NCBI GenBank assembly: GCA_001543395.1
Contig: LPNG01000009.1
Span: 26,583 to 90,582, forward strand
Direction of reading: 5' to 3'
Length of the DNA: 64,000 nt
Origin: Candidatus Alcium sp. F082
GTDB taxonomy: Bacteria > Bacteroidota > Bacteroidia > Bacteroidales > F082
This document shows, in pieces, positions 25,878 to 35,437 of this stretch; the stretch's first letter is position 1; every line of letters begins with the position of its first letter. The notes under the pieces are model-generated. The model was not told where the DNA came from and did no database searches. It saw only the letters and a program-made list of their open reading frames with translations. The position numbers and the translations under genes were made by a program.

Positions 25878-28190
25878 ATGAAAAAGCTGCTTCTACTCAC
25901 CATTCCCATAGTGATAGGTCTCACCGCCTCCGCCCAGACCCAACAGGGCTATGTAAAAACCAAAGGCCGCATGGTGAACGGCAAACTGGTGCCTGGACAA
26001 GGCTTGAAAGGGGCCACGGTCTCAGTGAAAGGACGCACTGCTGTGTTGGTGAATGCCAATGATGGTGCCTTCTCCTTCCCTGTTCCCGACAAACAGTTCC
26101 GCTTAGACTCGGTGAGGAAGAAAGGCTACCAACTCGTGGACATGGAGGCTTGCCCTAGAACCTATAACTATTCCGGCAACCCCATTTACATCGTGATGGA
26201 AACGCCAGACCAACAGTTGCAGGACCAGCTTGCCGCCGAGCGGAAGATTAGGCGTAATCTCCAGAAGCAATTGCAGGACAAGGAGGACGAGATAGAAGAC
26301 CTGAAAGCTCAGCAAAAGATCTCGGATGAGGAATACCGCCAAGCTTTGCAGAAGCTCTACCAAGACCAGGAAAACAACGAGCAACTGATCAAGGACATGG
26401 CCAAGCGATACTCTGAACTGGATTATGACCAGCTGGATGAGTTTTACAGACAGGTATCGTATTGTATTGAAAATGGCGAGCTGGTTAAGGCCGATTCGCT
26501 TTTGAGGACTCGAGGAGACATTACTGCTCAAGTGGAAAGCATAAAGCAACGCGGACAGGTAATTCAAGAACAAGATGAGCAATTGCAGAAAGCCAAAGAT
26601 GTCCAGCAAGCCGACATCGAGGAAGCTGCCCGACGGTGCTACAGCTATTACGAGACTTTCAAAGCGCAGCATCTGAACGATACGGCGGCTTATTACCTGG
26701 AGTTGCGGGCGAGTTTAGACACTAATAATGTAGATTGGCAGGAAGACATGGGTGATTTCACATGGGAATACATTGCCGATTATGATAAAGCTATAAACTA
26801 CTATAGTTTGGGATTGCGCCAATCACGACAGCAATATGGAGAGGAGCACGAGAAAACCGCAATCTTTTATAATGGAATAGGAATTGTTTATTATTATCTT
26901 AGTGAATACGAAAAAGCTTTGGTACAACACAAACAAGCATTAAGGATTCAGAAGTCCATTTTACCCAAGAATCACCCTATTATTGCTTCTAGCTATAACA
27001 GTATAGGATTGGTGCTTATAGACCAAGCCGACTATGACAATGCTTTGGAATATTTCAATATGTCCTTAATCATTTTTAAATCCGTTTATGGTGAAAACCA
27101 TCCCGATATAGCTACCTGCTACAACAACATCGGTGCTGTGTACAGCGAGGAAGGAGACTTTAACAAATCTCTAGAATTCCATAATCAAGCCTTAATTCTT
27201 CGGAAAAACATTTTTGGGGAAATCAACCCTGATGTTGCCCAGAGCTACACAAATATTGGTTCGATATATTTTGAAAAAGGAGAATTCGATAATGCTTTGG
27301 AATACCACAACAAGGCCTTAAATATTTATAAATCCGTTTTTGGGGAAAACCATCCCGCAATAGCTAATTGCTACAACAACATTGGCGCCGTGTACAGCAG
27401 ACAAAAAAACTATGACAAGGCTTTGGAATACTATAACAAATCATTGATTATTAATAAATCCGTTTTCGGGGAGAATCATCCTAACTTGTCTATCATCTAT
27501 TCCAACATCTGTACGGTATACTACTTCCAATGTGACTTTACTAAGGCCATAGAATACAACGAAAAAGCTTTGTTATTAACCAAATCTATTTTAGGAGATA
27601 ATCATCCAGATGTTGCGGTAGCTTATTTTAACAACGGAAGTATCTCTCGAGAACTAGGCAACTACAATAAAGCTTTGGAAAACTTCAGCACTGCGCTTGA
27701 TATTTGGAAGACCAATTTCGGAGAAAACCATCCTAATGTAGCCAGTGTTTACTTCAACATCGGCATTGCATACGACTATCAAGCCGAATTTAACAAAGCA
27801 CTAGAATACTACTACAAAGCATTAAATATCCGAAAGGCTGTTTTCGGAGAAAAGCATCCTGAAGTGGCCGCAATCTATTACAAAATTGGAGGTATTTACT
27901 ATAAACAAAACGACTTTGTAAAAGCATTAGAGTATTTCAACCAAGCTTTAACTATTCAAAAATCTGTTTTCGGAGAAGACCATCCCGATGTGGCCAAAAG
28001 CTACAACACTATTGGTGCCATATATACAAAAAAAGGTGATTATAGCAAAGCATTGGAATACCGCACCAAAGCATTGGACATTCAAAAAACCCTTTTTGGT
28101 CCCGAAGACCAAAGAACCATAAAAACCCAACAAAAAATCTCCGAAATCCAGTCCAAACTAAAAGAACAAGAAAGCCAACCAAAAGAATAA
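25878..28190 (+). CDS. Secreted TPR protein, paralog 1
   Basis: A 770-residue exported protein. A Sec signal peptide (KKLLLLTIPIVIGLTASA, cleavage before Gln) is followed by a beta-sandwich domain of the carboxypeptidase-regulatory type (residues 20-115, GRMVNGKLVPGQGLKGA and NDGAFSFPVP). A coiled coil comes next (about 115-190, LQKQLQDKEDEIEDLKAQQK), then a helical linker and a long array of 42-residue kinesin-light-chain-type TPRs from about residue 290 (motif ALEYxNKALxI...FGENHPDVAxxYNNIG). Its TPR DNA is AT-richer than the N-terminal part. Probably periplasmic or outer-surface protein-protein scaffold. Followed after two bases by paralog 2. Confidence 0.85.
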   Translation: MKKLLLLTIPIVIGLTASAQTQQGYVKTKGRMVNGKLVPGQGLKGATVSVKGRTAVLVNANDGAFSFPVPDKQFRLDSVRKKGYQLVDMEACPRTYNYSGNPIYIVMETPDQQLQDQLAAERKIRRNLQKQLQDKEDEIEDLKAQQKISDEEYRQALQKLYQDQENNEQLIKDMAKRYSELDYDQLDEFYRQVSYCIENGELVKADSLLRTRGDITAQVESIKQRGQVIQEQDEQLQKAKDVQQADIEEAARRCYSYYETFKAQHLNDTAAYYLELRASLDTNNVDWQEDMGDFTWEYIADYDKAINYYSLGLRQSRQQYGEEHEKTAIFYNGIGIVYYYLSEYEKALVQHKQALRIQKSILPKNHPIIASSYNSIGLVLIDQADYDNALEYFNMSLIIFKSVYGENHPDIATCYNNIGAVYSEEGDFNKSLEFHNQALILRKNIFGEINPDVAQSYTNIGSIYFEKGEFDNALEYHNKALNIYKSVFGENHPAIANCYNNIGAVYSRQKNYDKALEYYNKSLIINKSVFGENHPNLSIIYSNICTVYYFQCDFTKAIEYNEKALLLTKSILGDNHPDVAVAYFNNGSISRELGNYNKALENFSTALDIWKTNFGENHPNVASVYFNIGIAYDYQAEFNKALEYYYKALNIRKAVFGEKHPEVAAIYYKIGGIYYKQNDFVKALEYFNQALTIQKSVFGEDHPDVAKSYNTIGAIYTKKGDYSKALEYRTKALDIQKTLFGPEDQRTIKTQQKISEIQSKLKEQESQPKE

Positions 28191-28192
28191 TC

Positions 28193-30505
28193 ATGAAGAA
28201 ATACTTCATCCTCTCCGGTATCATGATGTTGGGCGTTATGCTCTCCGCCCAAAACCAGCAAGGCTATGTGAAAACCAAAGGCCGCATGGTGAACGGCAAG
28301 CTCGTGCCTGGCCAAGGCCTGAAAGGCGCCACGGTCTATGTGAAAGGCCGCACTGCCGTGCTGGTGAACGCCAATGACGGCGCTTTCTCCTTCCCTGTTC
28401 CCGAGAAACAGTTCCGCCTGGACTCGGTGAGGAAAAAAGGCTACCAACTCGTGGACATGGAGGCCTGCCCTAGGACCTATAAACGTTCAGGAAACCCGCT
28501 GTACATCGTCATGGAGACGCCCGAACAACAGCTCCAAGACAAGCTCAACGCAGAGAAGAAGATTCGCCGTAACCTCCAGAAACAGCTGCAAGACAAAGAA
28601 GACGAGATAGAAGCCCTCAAGGAAGAAAACAAAATCACACTGGAGGAATACCAGAAGTCGCTGCAGCAGCTCTATGCCGAGCAGGAGAGCAACGAGCAGC
28701 TCATCGCTGATATGGCGAAACGCTATTCCGAACTGGACTATGACCAGCTGGATGAGTTCTACCGCCAGGTGTCATACTGCATCGAGAACGGCGAGTTGGT
28801 GAAGGCCGACTCGCTGCTGAGGACGAAAGGCGATGTTACCCTTCAGGTGGAGGCACAATTGCGCAAGGGCCAAGCAATCAAAGAACAGGAAGCCCAGCTC
28901 AACCAGGCCAAGACCGTTCATGCTGTCGACCAAGAGGAATTGGCTCGTCGTTGTTACAGTTTCTATGAGACCTTTACAGCGCAACATTTGAATGACACGG
29001 CGGCTTATTATTTGGAGCTGCGGTCAAGTTTGGACACCACGAATGGGGATTGGCTGAGTGAAGCAGGAGATTTTATTCGTGAATATATTGCGGATTATGC
29101 CAAGTCGTTGGAGTATCACGAAAAAGCCCTGGCCATCAGGAAAAGTGACTTCGGAGAAAGCCATCCCGATGTGGCCGCAAGCTACAACAACATCGGCAGT
29201 GTGTACAACAGCCAAGGCGACCATAACAAAGCATTGGAGTATCATGAAAAAGCTCTGGCTATCAGGAAAGCTGTCTTAGGAGAGAACCATCCCGATGTGG
29301 CCACAAGCTACAATAACATCGGAGTTGTGTACGACTACCAAGGCAGCTATGACAAAGCAATAGAATTCTACGAAAAATCACTGGATTTAGGGAAGACTAT
29401 CTTTGGAGAAAGCCATCCCAATGTGGCTGCAATCTACAACAACATAGGAAGTGTGTACAACAGCCAAGGCGACTATAACAAAGCATTGGAGTATCATGAA
29501 AAAGCTCTGGCTATCAGGAAAGCTGTCTTAGGAGAGAACCATCCCGATGTGGCCCAAAGCTACAACAACATCGGTAATGTGTACAACGACCAAGGTGACT
29601 ATGGCAAAGCACTGGAGTATCTTGAAAAAGCCCTGGCTATCAAGAAAGCCGTCTTCGGAGAAAGCCATCCTCATGTGGCCATAAGCTACAACGACATCGG
29701 TTATACCAACCAAAACAAAGGCGACTATGGCAAAGCGATGGTATATTACGAAAAAGCTCTATCCATCTGGAAAGATGTGTTCGGAGAAAACCATCCCGAT
29801 GTTGCCATAAGCTACAACAACATCGGGTATGTATACAACATGCAAGGCAACTATGGCAAGGCGCTAGAGTATCACGAAAAAGCCCTGGCTATCAGGAAAG
29901 ATGTCTTCGGAGAAAACCACCCTTATGTGGCATCAAGCTACAACAACATCGGAAGTGTGTACAACGACCAAGGCGATGATGACCTGGCAATAGAGTATTA
30001 CGAAAAGGCCCTGACTATCTTGAAAGCAGTCTTCGGAGATAACCATCCCAATGTGGCTACAAGCTACAACAACATCGGTTATGTATACAACAATCAAGGC
30101 AACTATGACAAGGCGTTGGAATATTACGAAAAAGCCCTATCTATCAGAAAAGCCATCCTTGGAGAGAACCATCCTAATGTGGCATCAAGCTACAACAACA
30201 TCGGTAATGTGTACAACAAACAAGGCGATTATGACAAGGCATTGGAGTATTACGAAAAAGCCCTATCTATCAGAAAAGCCATCCTTGGAGAGAACCATCC
30301 TAATGTGGCCGCAAGCTACAACAACATCGGTAATGTGTACAACAAACAAGGCGATTATGACAAGGCATTGGAGTATTACGAAAAAGCCCTGGTCATCAGG
30401 AAAAAGGTTCTCGGAGAGGAGCATCCTAGCACCATCAAATCTCAAGAAAAAATCGCCGAAATCCAAGCAAAAATGAAAGAGAAGGAAAATGAAACAAAAG
30501 AATGA
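28193..30505 (+). CDS. Secreted TPR protein, paralog 2
   Basis: A 770-residue paralog with the same layout: signal peptide (KKYFILSGIMMLGVMLSA), carboxypeptidase-regulatory-like domain, coiled coil and TPRs. The TPRs (about residues 300-760) are very regular: each 42-residue unit carries ALEYxEKALAIRKAVxGE, then HPDVAxSYNNIGxVYN. Neighbouring units at 30113-30365 are almost identical at DNA level, so the array looks recently expanded. The start ATG is two bases after paralog 1 and its end overlaps paralog 3 by 17 bases. Probably a scaffold with adjustable repeat number; ligands unknown. Confidence 0.85.
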   Translation: MKKYFILSGIMMLGVMLSAQNQQGYVKTKGRMVNGKLVPGQGLKGATVYVKGRTAVLVNANDGAFSFPVPEKQFRLDSVRKKGYQLVDMEACPRTYKRSGNPLYIVMETPEQQLQDKLNAEKKIRRNLQKQLQDKEDEIEALKEENKITLEEYQKSLQQLYAEQESNEQLIADMAKRYSELDYDQLDEFYRQVSYCIENGELVKADSLLRTKGDVTLQVEAQLRKGQAIKEQEAQLNQAKTVHAVDQEELARRCYSFYETFTAQHLNDTAAYYLELRSSLDTTNGDWLSEAGDFIREYIADYAKSLEYHEKALAIRKSDFGESHPDVAASYNNIGSVYNSQGDHNKALEYHEKALAIRKAVLGENHPDVATSYNNIGVVYDYQGSYDKAIEFYEKSLDLGKTIFGESHPNVAAIYNNIGSVYNSQGDYNKALEYHEKALAIRKAVLGENHPDVAQSYNNIGNVYNDQGDYGKALEYLEKALAIKKAVFGESHPHVAISYNDIGYTNQNKGDYGKAMVYYEKALSIWKDVFGENHPDVAISYNNIGYVYNMQGNYGKALEYHEKALAIRKDVFGENHPYVASSYNNIGSVYNDQGDDDLAIEYYEKALTILKAVFGDNHPNVATSYNNIGYVYNNQGNYDKALEYYEKALSIRKAILGENHPNVASSYNNIGNVYNKQGDYDKALEYYEKALSIRKAILGENHPNVAASYNNIGNVYNKQGDYDKALEYYEKALVIRKKVLGEEHPSTIKSQEKIAEIQAKMKEKENETKE
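29110..30410 (+). repeat. 126-bp tandem repeat array inside TPR paralog 2
   Basis: About ten consecutive units of 126 bp, each one TPR of 42 residues, sharing blocks such as agctacaacaacatcgg. The units near 30113-30238 and 30239-30364 are nearly identical, which would allow slippage or recombination to change the number of repeats in frame. Confidence 0.85.
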
Positions 30506-32429
30506 CATAAAAAAACTGCTATTGCTTGCAGCAATCATGCTGGTGTGCGTCTGTGCCTCCGCCCAAACCCAACAGGGCTATGTAAAAACCAAAGGCCGCA
30601 TGGTGAAAGGGAAACTCGTACCTGGACAAGGGCTGAAAGGCGCCATGGTCTCCGTTCAAGGACGTACCGCCGTGCTGGTCAACAGCGACAACGGAGCCTT
30701 CTCCTTCCCTATCTCTGAGCCTCAGTTCCGCCTTGACTCGGTAAGGAAAAAAGGCTACCAGCTGGTCGACATGGACGCCTGCCCTAAGACCTACAAACGC
30801 TCGGGCAACCCGCTCTACATCGTCATGGAGACCCCCGAACAACAACTCCAAGACAAGCTCAACGCAGAGAAGAAGATTCGCCGTAACCTCCAGAAACAGC
30901 TGCAAGACAAGGAAGACGAGATAGAAGCCCTCAAGGAAGAGAACAAGATCACGCTCGAGGAATACCAGAAGTCGCTGCAGCAGCTCTATGCCGAGCAGGA
31001 GAGCAACGAGCAGCTCATCGCTGATATGGCGAAACGCTATTCCGAACTGGACTACGACCAGCTGGATGAGTTCTACCGCCAGGTGTCATACTGCATCGAG
31101 AACGGCGAGTTGGTGAAGGCCGACTCACTCCTTAACACCCGTGGCGACCTCAGCAAGCAGGTAGAGGAACAGCTGCAGAAAGGACAAGCCATCAAGGCGC
31201 AAGAAGAACAACTGGGTAAAGCCAAGGCCGTTCACGCCGCCGACCAGGAAGAGCTGGCCCGCCGCTGCTATAGCTTCTACGAGACCTTCGCCGCGCAACA
31301 CATGAACGACACGGCGGCCTATTATCTGGAGCTCCGCGCCGCTTTGGACACCACGAGGATAGAATGGCAGAACGACGCCGGCACCTTCATCGACGACTAC
31401 CTCGCCGACTACGACAAAGCCCTCTCCTATTATACCAGGATCTTGGGCATCTCCATGGCACAGCCCGAAATCAACACCGTGAATCTCATCTCCTCGCTCA
31501 ACAACATCGGCTACATCCACGCCGAGCTGGGCGACTATGCGAACGCCTCACAATATTACCTCCAAGCCAAGGATATGTCAGAAGCCGCCTTGGGACACCT
31601 CCACCCCCAAACGGCCAACATCTATCTGAACCTGGGCTCCAACTGCTCCGCCATGGGCGATTATGACAAAGCGCTGGACTATACCAACGACGCCATCGAA
31701 ATCTACGAGAAAACCATGGACCCCAGCGACCCCATCTTGGCCTCCGCCTACAACAACCTGGGCCACTGCTATTCCGAGAAAGACGAGATAGAGAAGGCAT
31801 TGGAATACTATTTCAAGTCCTTGGCCATCCGCGTCAAAGCATACGGGGCAAAGCACCCTGACGTTTCGTTGAGCTACAACAACATAGGCTACTGCTATCT
31901 TCAGCTCCTTGATTATCCCACCGGATTGAGTTACCTTGAAAAGTCATTGGGAATCAGCGAGGAGGTCCTTGGGAGCAGCCATCCTACCACGACCTACATG
32001 TACAACAACATAGGTTTTCTATACACCCGTATCGGCGAAAACGAGAAAGGGCTCGAATACTATGAAAAAGCCTTGGAAGCCAGAAAAAAAGTATTGGGCG
32101 AAGACAACGACCATACCGCCGTTTGCTACGACAACATCGGCAATGTGTACACCAAGATGGGCGAATACGACAAAGCCTTGGAAAACAACAGAAAGGCCCT
32201 CGAGATCCGTAAGAAAACCCTTGGCGAAGACCATCCTGACCTGGGTTATTCCTATTACAACATCGGCTTCGCCTACGCCAACCAAGGCAAATACATGGAA
32301 GCCCTCGAGTATTACAACATGGCGTACGAGTTGTTGAAGAAAGGCCTGGGCGAGGATCACAGCGACACGCAATACGCCAAACAAAGCATTGAGCAAATAC
32401 AACAGAAGCTAAAAGAAGAGAAACAATGA
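30489..32429 (+). CDS. Secreted TPR protein, paralog 3
   Basis: A 646-residue paralog. It has an N-terminal extension MKQKNDIKK then signal peptide LLLLAAIMLVCVCASA, the same beta-sandwich (QQGYVKTKGRMVKGKLVPGQ) and a coiled coil nearly identical in DNA to paralog 2. Its TPRs are fewer and more diverged (ALGHLHPQTANIYLNLGS, then VLGEDNDHTAVCYDNIG). Its start lies inside the end of paralog 2 (17-base overlap), and its stop overlaps the TIR gene start (ATGA, 32426-32429), so translation of the TIR protein is coupled to this paralog. Expected to be exported and to work beside the TIR protein. Confidence 0.85.
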   Translation: MKQKNDIKKLLLLAAIMLVCVCASAQTQQGYVKTKGRMVKGKLVPGQGLKGAMVSVQGRTAVLVNSDNGAFSFPISEPQFRLDSVRKKGYQLVDMDACPKTYKRSGNPLYIVMETPEQQLQDKLNAEKKIRRNLQKQLQDKEDEIEALKEENKITLEEYQKSLQQLYAEQESNEQLIADMAKRYSELDYDQLDEFYRQVSYCIENGELVKADSLLNTRGDLSKQVEEQLQKGQAIKAQEEQLGKAKAVHAADQEELARRCYSFYETFAAQHMNDTAAYYLELRAALDTTRIEWQNDAGTFIDDYLADYDKALSYYTRILGISMAQPEINTVNLISSLNNIGYIHAELGDYANASQYYLQAKDMSEAALGHLHPQTANIYLNLGSNCSAMGDYDKALDYTNDAIEIYEKTMDPSDPILASAYNNLGHCYSEKDEIEKALEYYFKSLAIRVKAYGAKHPDVSLSYNNIGYCYLQLLDYPTGLSYLEKSLGISEEVLGSSHPTTTYMYNNIGFLYTRIGENEKGLEYYEKALEARKKVLGEDNDHTAVCYDNIGNVYTKMGEYDKALENNRKALEIRKKTLGEDHPDLGYSYYNIGFAYANQGKYMEALEYYNMAYELLKKGLGEDHSDTQYAKQSIEQIQQKLKEEKQ

Positions 32430-33556
32430 ACCCTCAGTTCAAATACTACGCCTTTATCAGCTACAATGCCAAGGACACGGCATGGGGCAAAACGCTGCAG
32501 AAAAAGCTGGAGCACTACAAGTTGCCGACCCAACTTTGCAACGAGCACAACTGGCCAAGGAAACCCATCAAGCCCGTGTTCTTCGCCCCTACCGACATTC
32601 AGCCAGGAGGCCTCTCCAACGAGCTTCAAGAGCGGCTGAAAGCCTCAGAGCATCTCATTGTCATCTGTTCACCCAACTCAGCCAAGTCGGAATGGGTGGG
32701 GCGCGAGATAGAGTATTTCCATAGCCTTGGACGTCCCAACAACATCCACTTCTTTATCGTGGATGGCACGCCCCACAGCGGCGACCCTGAGACGGAATGC
32801 TTCAACCCCGTCATCGACAAGTTGGGGCTGCCCGAGATCCTCGGCGCCAACGTCAACGAGAAGATCTACCGTTGGCAATGGCTCAACAGGGATCGCGCCT
32901 ATGCACAACTCGTGTCAAAGCTCCTCGGCGTGGAGTTCGACGCCATCTGGCAACGACACAAAAGGCAACTCATCCGGAAGACGGTTTTATGGGCCATAGG
33001 CATCATCGCCGTCATTGCCACCCTGCTCGGCGTGCGCAAAGCCAACCAACCCTTCGACGCCGAAATACGCCTGAGCGAAGCCTCCGTCAACAACACTATG
33101 CTGCCGCCTATCCAAGACGCCATAGTCACGCTGACCCTCGACAATGAGACAAAGAAAGACACCTTGTCCTCACCCGACGCCGGCCTGACCTTCAATAACA
33201 TCCCCCACCGTTATCTCGATCAACCCATCCATATCACCGTGACGTGTAAAGACTTCCTTGACATCGACACCACTGCCACTTTGACGAAGAACACACTGCT
33301 GCAGGTCAGACGTGACCCCTCGGTCTATGGCGACATCCATTTCAAACTCTGGAACATCAACACCGAAGAGAGCGTCGACTCTACCATGGTGTGCATCCAA
33401 GGGCAGCAAGCGCTCTCCGATACCAATGGCATGATCAAGCTGATGATTCCTTTAGAGAAACAACGTAAGGCCTATAAAATCGAAACTGACTTGAACCTGG
33501 TCAACGACTCCATCTTCATGCCCTGTGGCGAAGATGACGTGATCCTGGTACAATAA
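32426..33556 (+). CDS. Membrane TIR-domain protein with extracytoplasmic beta domain
   Basis: A 376-residue protein. Residues 5-175 form a TIR domain: YYAFISYNAKDTAWGKTL (first strand and AA loop), FFAPTDIQPGGLSNELQ (BB region), ASEHLIVICSPNSAKSEW, and WVGREIEYF with a glutamate placed like the NAD-hydrolase glutamate of bacterial TIRs. One membrane helix follows (about 184-203, VLWAIGIIAVIATLLGV). The last 170 residues are beta-rich (PPIQDAIVTLTLDNETKKDT) and resemble the small beta-sandwich domains of the neighbouring TPR proteins. Expected topology: TIR in the cytoplasm, beta domain in the periplasm. Last gene of the run. Whether it degrades NAD is not shown by sequence. Confidence 0.85.
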   Translation: MNPQFKYYAFISYNAKDTAWGKTLQKKLEHYKLPTQLCNEHNWPRKPIKPVFFAPTDIQPGGLSNELQERLKASEHLIVICSPNSAKSEWVGREIEYFHSLGRPNNIHFFIVDGTPHSGDPETECFNPVIDKLGLPEILGANVNEKIYRWQWLNRDRAYAQLVSKLLGVEFDAIWQRHKRQLIRKTVLWAIGIIAVIATLLGVRKANQPFDAEIRLSEASVNNTMLPPIQDAIVTLTLDNETKKDTLSSPDAGLTFNNIPHRYLDQPIHITVTCKDFLDIDTTATLTKNTLLQVRRDPSVYGDIHFKLWNINTEESVDSTMVCIQGQQALSDTNGMIKLMIPLEKQRKAYKIETDLNLVNDSIFMPCGEDDVILVQ

Positions 33557-35437
33557 TCACCTTTCTTCCTTGAAACGTACTATGGCATCGATGATCTCAT
33601 CGTTATCGTCAGATATGGTGAGAATCATGTTCTTGAAGATGCCGCGGTCACTCAAGTCTTTAAGCAACGTGTAGGCAGGCATATAGTGTGTGTAGTACTC
33701 CTTGCCCATGAAAACCATAGGGCTGGCATAGCCCACACTCTCATAATGGTTCTGCCCGGCATCTTGGAAGATCTCCTGCATGGTACCCGCGCTTCCTGGC
33801 GTATAGATGATGCCGCCCTTGGCGATGGTGACGATGCCGTCCTCACGCACGCTGTTGTCGAAATACTTGGCGATGTCGGTGGCAAAAGGTGCCGTCGGCT
33901 CGTGACCATAATACCATGTCGGGATGGCCAAGCTTCGGTATTCGGATTGCAATGGGAAGCGCTCCATCACCTCGAAGGAACGACGCAGCCAACCTTCATC
34001 TTTGTAGGTAGGCGAAGGCATGAGCATATCCACAGCCTCGTTCACCTCATCATCGCTCCTACCCGCCATCCAAGCCCCGAGATGCGTGGCTTCCATAGCT
34101 CCTGGACCGCCGCCCGTCACCATCAGCTTACCCATCTCGGTGAGCTTCTTGCTCAAGAAGACAATCTGCCGATAGCCTGGCTCTTTGCGACTTAAGGCAT
34201 GGCCACCCATAATGCCGATGACATCCTTCTCGTCGTAAAGGCTCAACATATTATACAAGGCATGACTGATGAAATGGTCGTGTAATGAGCGCGCCAAGGT
34301 CTCACGGACCGCATGGCCTTGCTTACCTTGGTTGATGTAATGCTGATACACCTTGGTGTCATAACACGTCTCATAGGTCGACTCATCATGATAGTCATAG
34401 CCATTATAGAGGACCTTGTAAGTATATAAGCCCTTGGGGTAGGTTGAGAAAGGCTTGCCTAGCTTAGGAATGAAAAGGCTAAGATCGTCCTTGCCCACCT
34501 CGTTCAAGACGCGATTGACAATGCCAGCGGCGTCAAGCCCGAACTTGTGCATCAGCGCCGATGCCTGTCCCGACTCGCCAAAGCAATCGTCCATGCCGAT
34601 TCGGTACACCCTGATCGGATGGTTCTCACAGAAAAACTCGGCCACTGCTCCGCCCAAGCCACCAGCCACCTGATGCTCCTCAACGGTGAAAATCAAACGC
34701 GTGTCGTCGGCGGCCTTTTTCAGTATCTCGCCATCCAACGGCTTAATGGTATGCATATTGATGACTCGTGTCGAAATGCCCAAATGCTCAAGCATGTGAG
34801 CGGCTTCGAGCGACTCCCACACCTCGTGACCTGTGGCCACCAACGTGATGTCGGTTCCGTCACGCATCAGTTGGGCTTTTCCTATCTCAAAGTCTTGGTT
34901 CTCATCCGTGAAGTCAGGCACCGCCTCACGACCGAAACGGATGTAGACCGGTCCATCGCACTCAAGGATGGCCTTCTCTGTGGCAATTTTGGCCTGCGTG
35001 GCGTCACAAGGCGAGATGACCGTCATATTGGGCAGCACCCGCATGGTAGTGATGTCCTCCAACGCCTGGTGTGTGGCGCCATCGGGACCCACAGAAACGC
35101 CTGCATGGGCACCACCGATGACAACGTGGACATTGTTGTAGCATACCGAGATACGAATCTGATCGTTGGCGCGATGCGCAGCAAATACGCCATAGGTACT
35201 AAATACGGGAATCTTGCCACTCAGGGCCAGTCCCGCAGCCGTAGCCACGGCATCCTGTTCAGCAATGCCCATGGAGAAAAAACGCTCCGGGAAAGCGTCA
35301 GCGAAGAGGTTCATCCCCACCGAGTTGGTGATGTCGGCCCCCAAGCCAACCACCCTTTTGTCTTTTTGCGCCGCAGCGAGAACGCCCTCGCCGAAGCCTG
35401 TCTTTGTGGCCTTGTTGCCTTTATTCGTATAGTTCAT
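33557..35437 (-). CDS. Transketolase C-terminal half fused to a LOG-like Rossmann protein
   Basis: A 626-residue fusion. Residues 1-310 are the pyrimidine-binding and C-terminal domains of a split transketolase: FSMGIAEQDAVATAAGLA (catalytic Glu), GPDGATHQALEDITTMR and FTVEEHQVAGGLGGAVAEFF. Residues 350-626 are a nucleotide-binding Rossmann protein of the LOG (lysine decarboxylase-like) superfamily: VIGIMGGHALSRKEPGYRQ, TGGGPGAMEATHLGAW, and TPGSAGTMQEIF in place of PGGxGTxxE. The N-terminal transketolase half is encoded just upstream with a 17-base overlap. I know of no standard protein with this fusion; it could be genuine or a lost stop codon. Together with the next gene it should catalyse two-carbon ketol transfer in the pentose phosphate pathway. 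Confidence 0.85.
   Translation of the reverse strand: MNYTNKGNKATKTGFGEGVLAAAQKDKRVVGLGADITNSVGMNLFADAFPERFFSMGIAEQDAVATAAGLALSGKIPVFSTYGVFAAHRANDQIRISVCYNNVHVVIGGAHAGVSVGPDGATHQALEDITTMRVLPNMTVISPCDATQAKIATEKAILECDGPVYIRFGREAVPDFTDENQDFEIGKAQLMRDGTDITLVATGHEVWESLEAAHMLEHLGISTRVINMHTIKPLDGEILKKAADDTRLIFTVEEHQVAGGLGGAVAEFFCENHPIRVYRIGMDDCFGESGQASALMHKFGLDAAGIVNRVLNEVGKDDLSLFIPKLGKPFSTYPKGLYTYKVLYNGYDYHDESTYETCYDTKVYQHYINQGKQGHAVRETLARSLHDHFISHALYNMLSLYDEKDVIGIMGGHALSRKEPGYRQIVFLSKKLTEMGKLMVTGGGPGAMEATHLGAWMAGRSDDEVNEAVDMLMPSPTYKDEGWLRRSFEVMERFPLQSEYRSLAIPTWYYGHEPTAPFATDIAKYFDNSVREDGIVTIAKGGIIYTPGSAGTMQEIFQDAGQNHYESVGYASPMVFMGKEYYTHYMPAYTLLKDLSDRGIFKNMILTISDDNDEIIDAIVRFKEER

Noticed and set aside
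29110..30410. CRISPR-like array
   Set aside because: The regular units are 126 bp coding TPRs, with no short repeat-spacer structure or cas genes.
32426..33556. Thoeris defence system
   Set aside because: There is a TIR protein but no ThsA-like (SIR2/SLOG) partner in the window.
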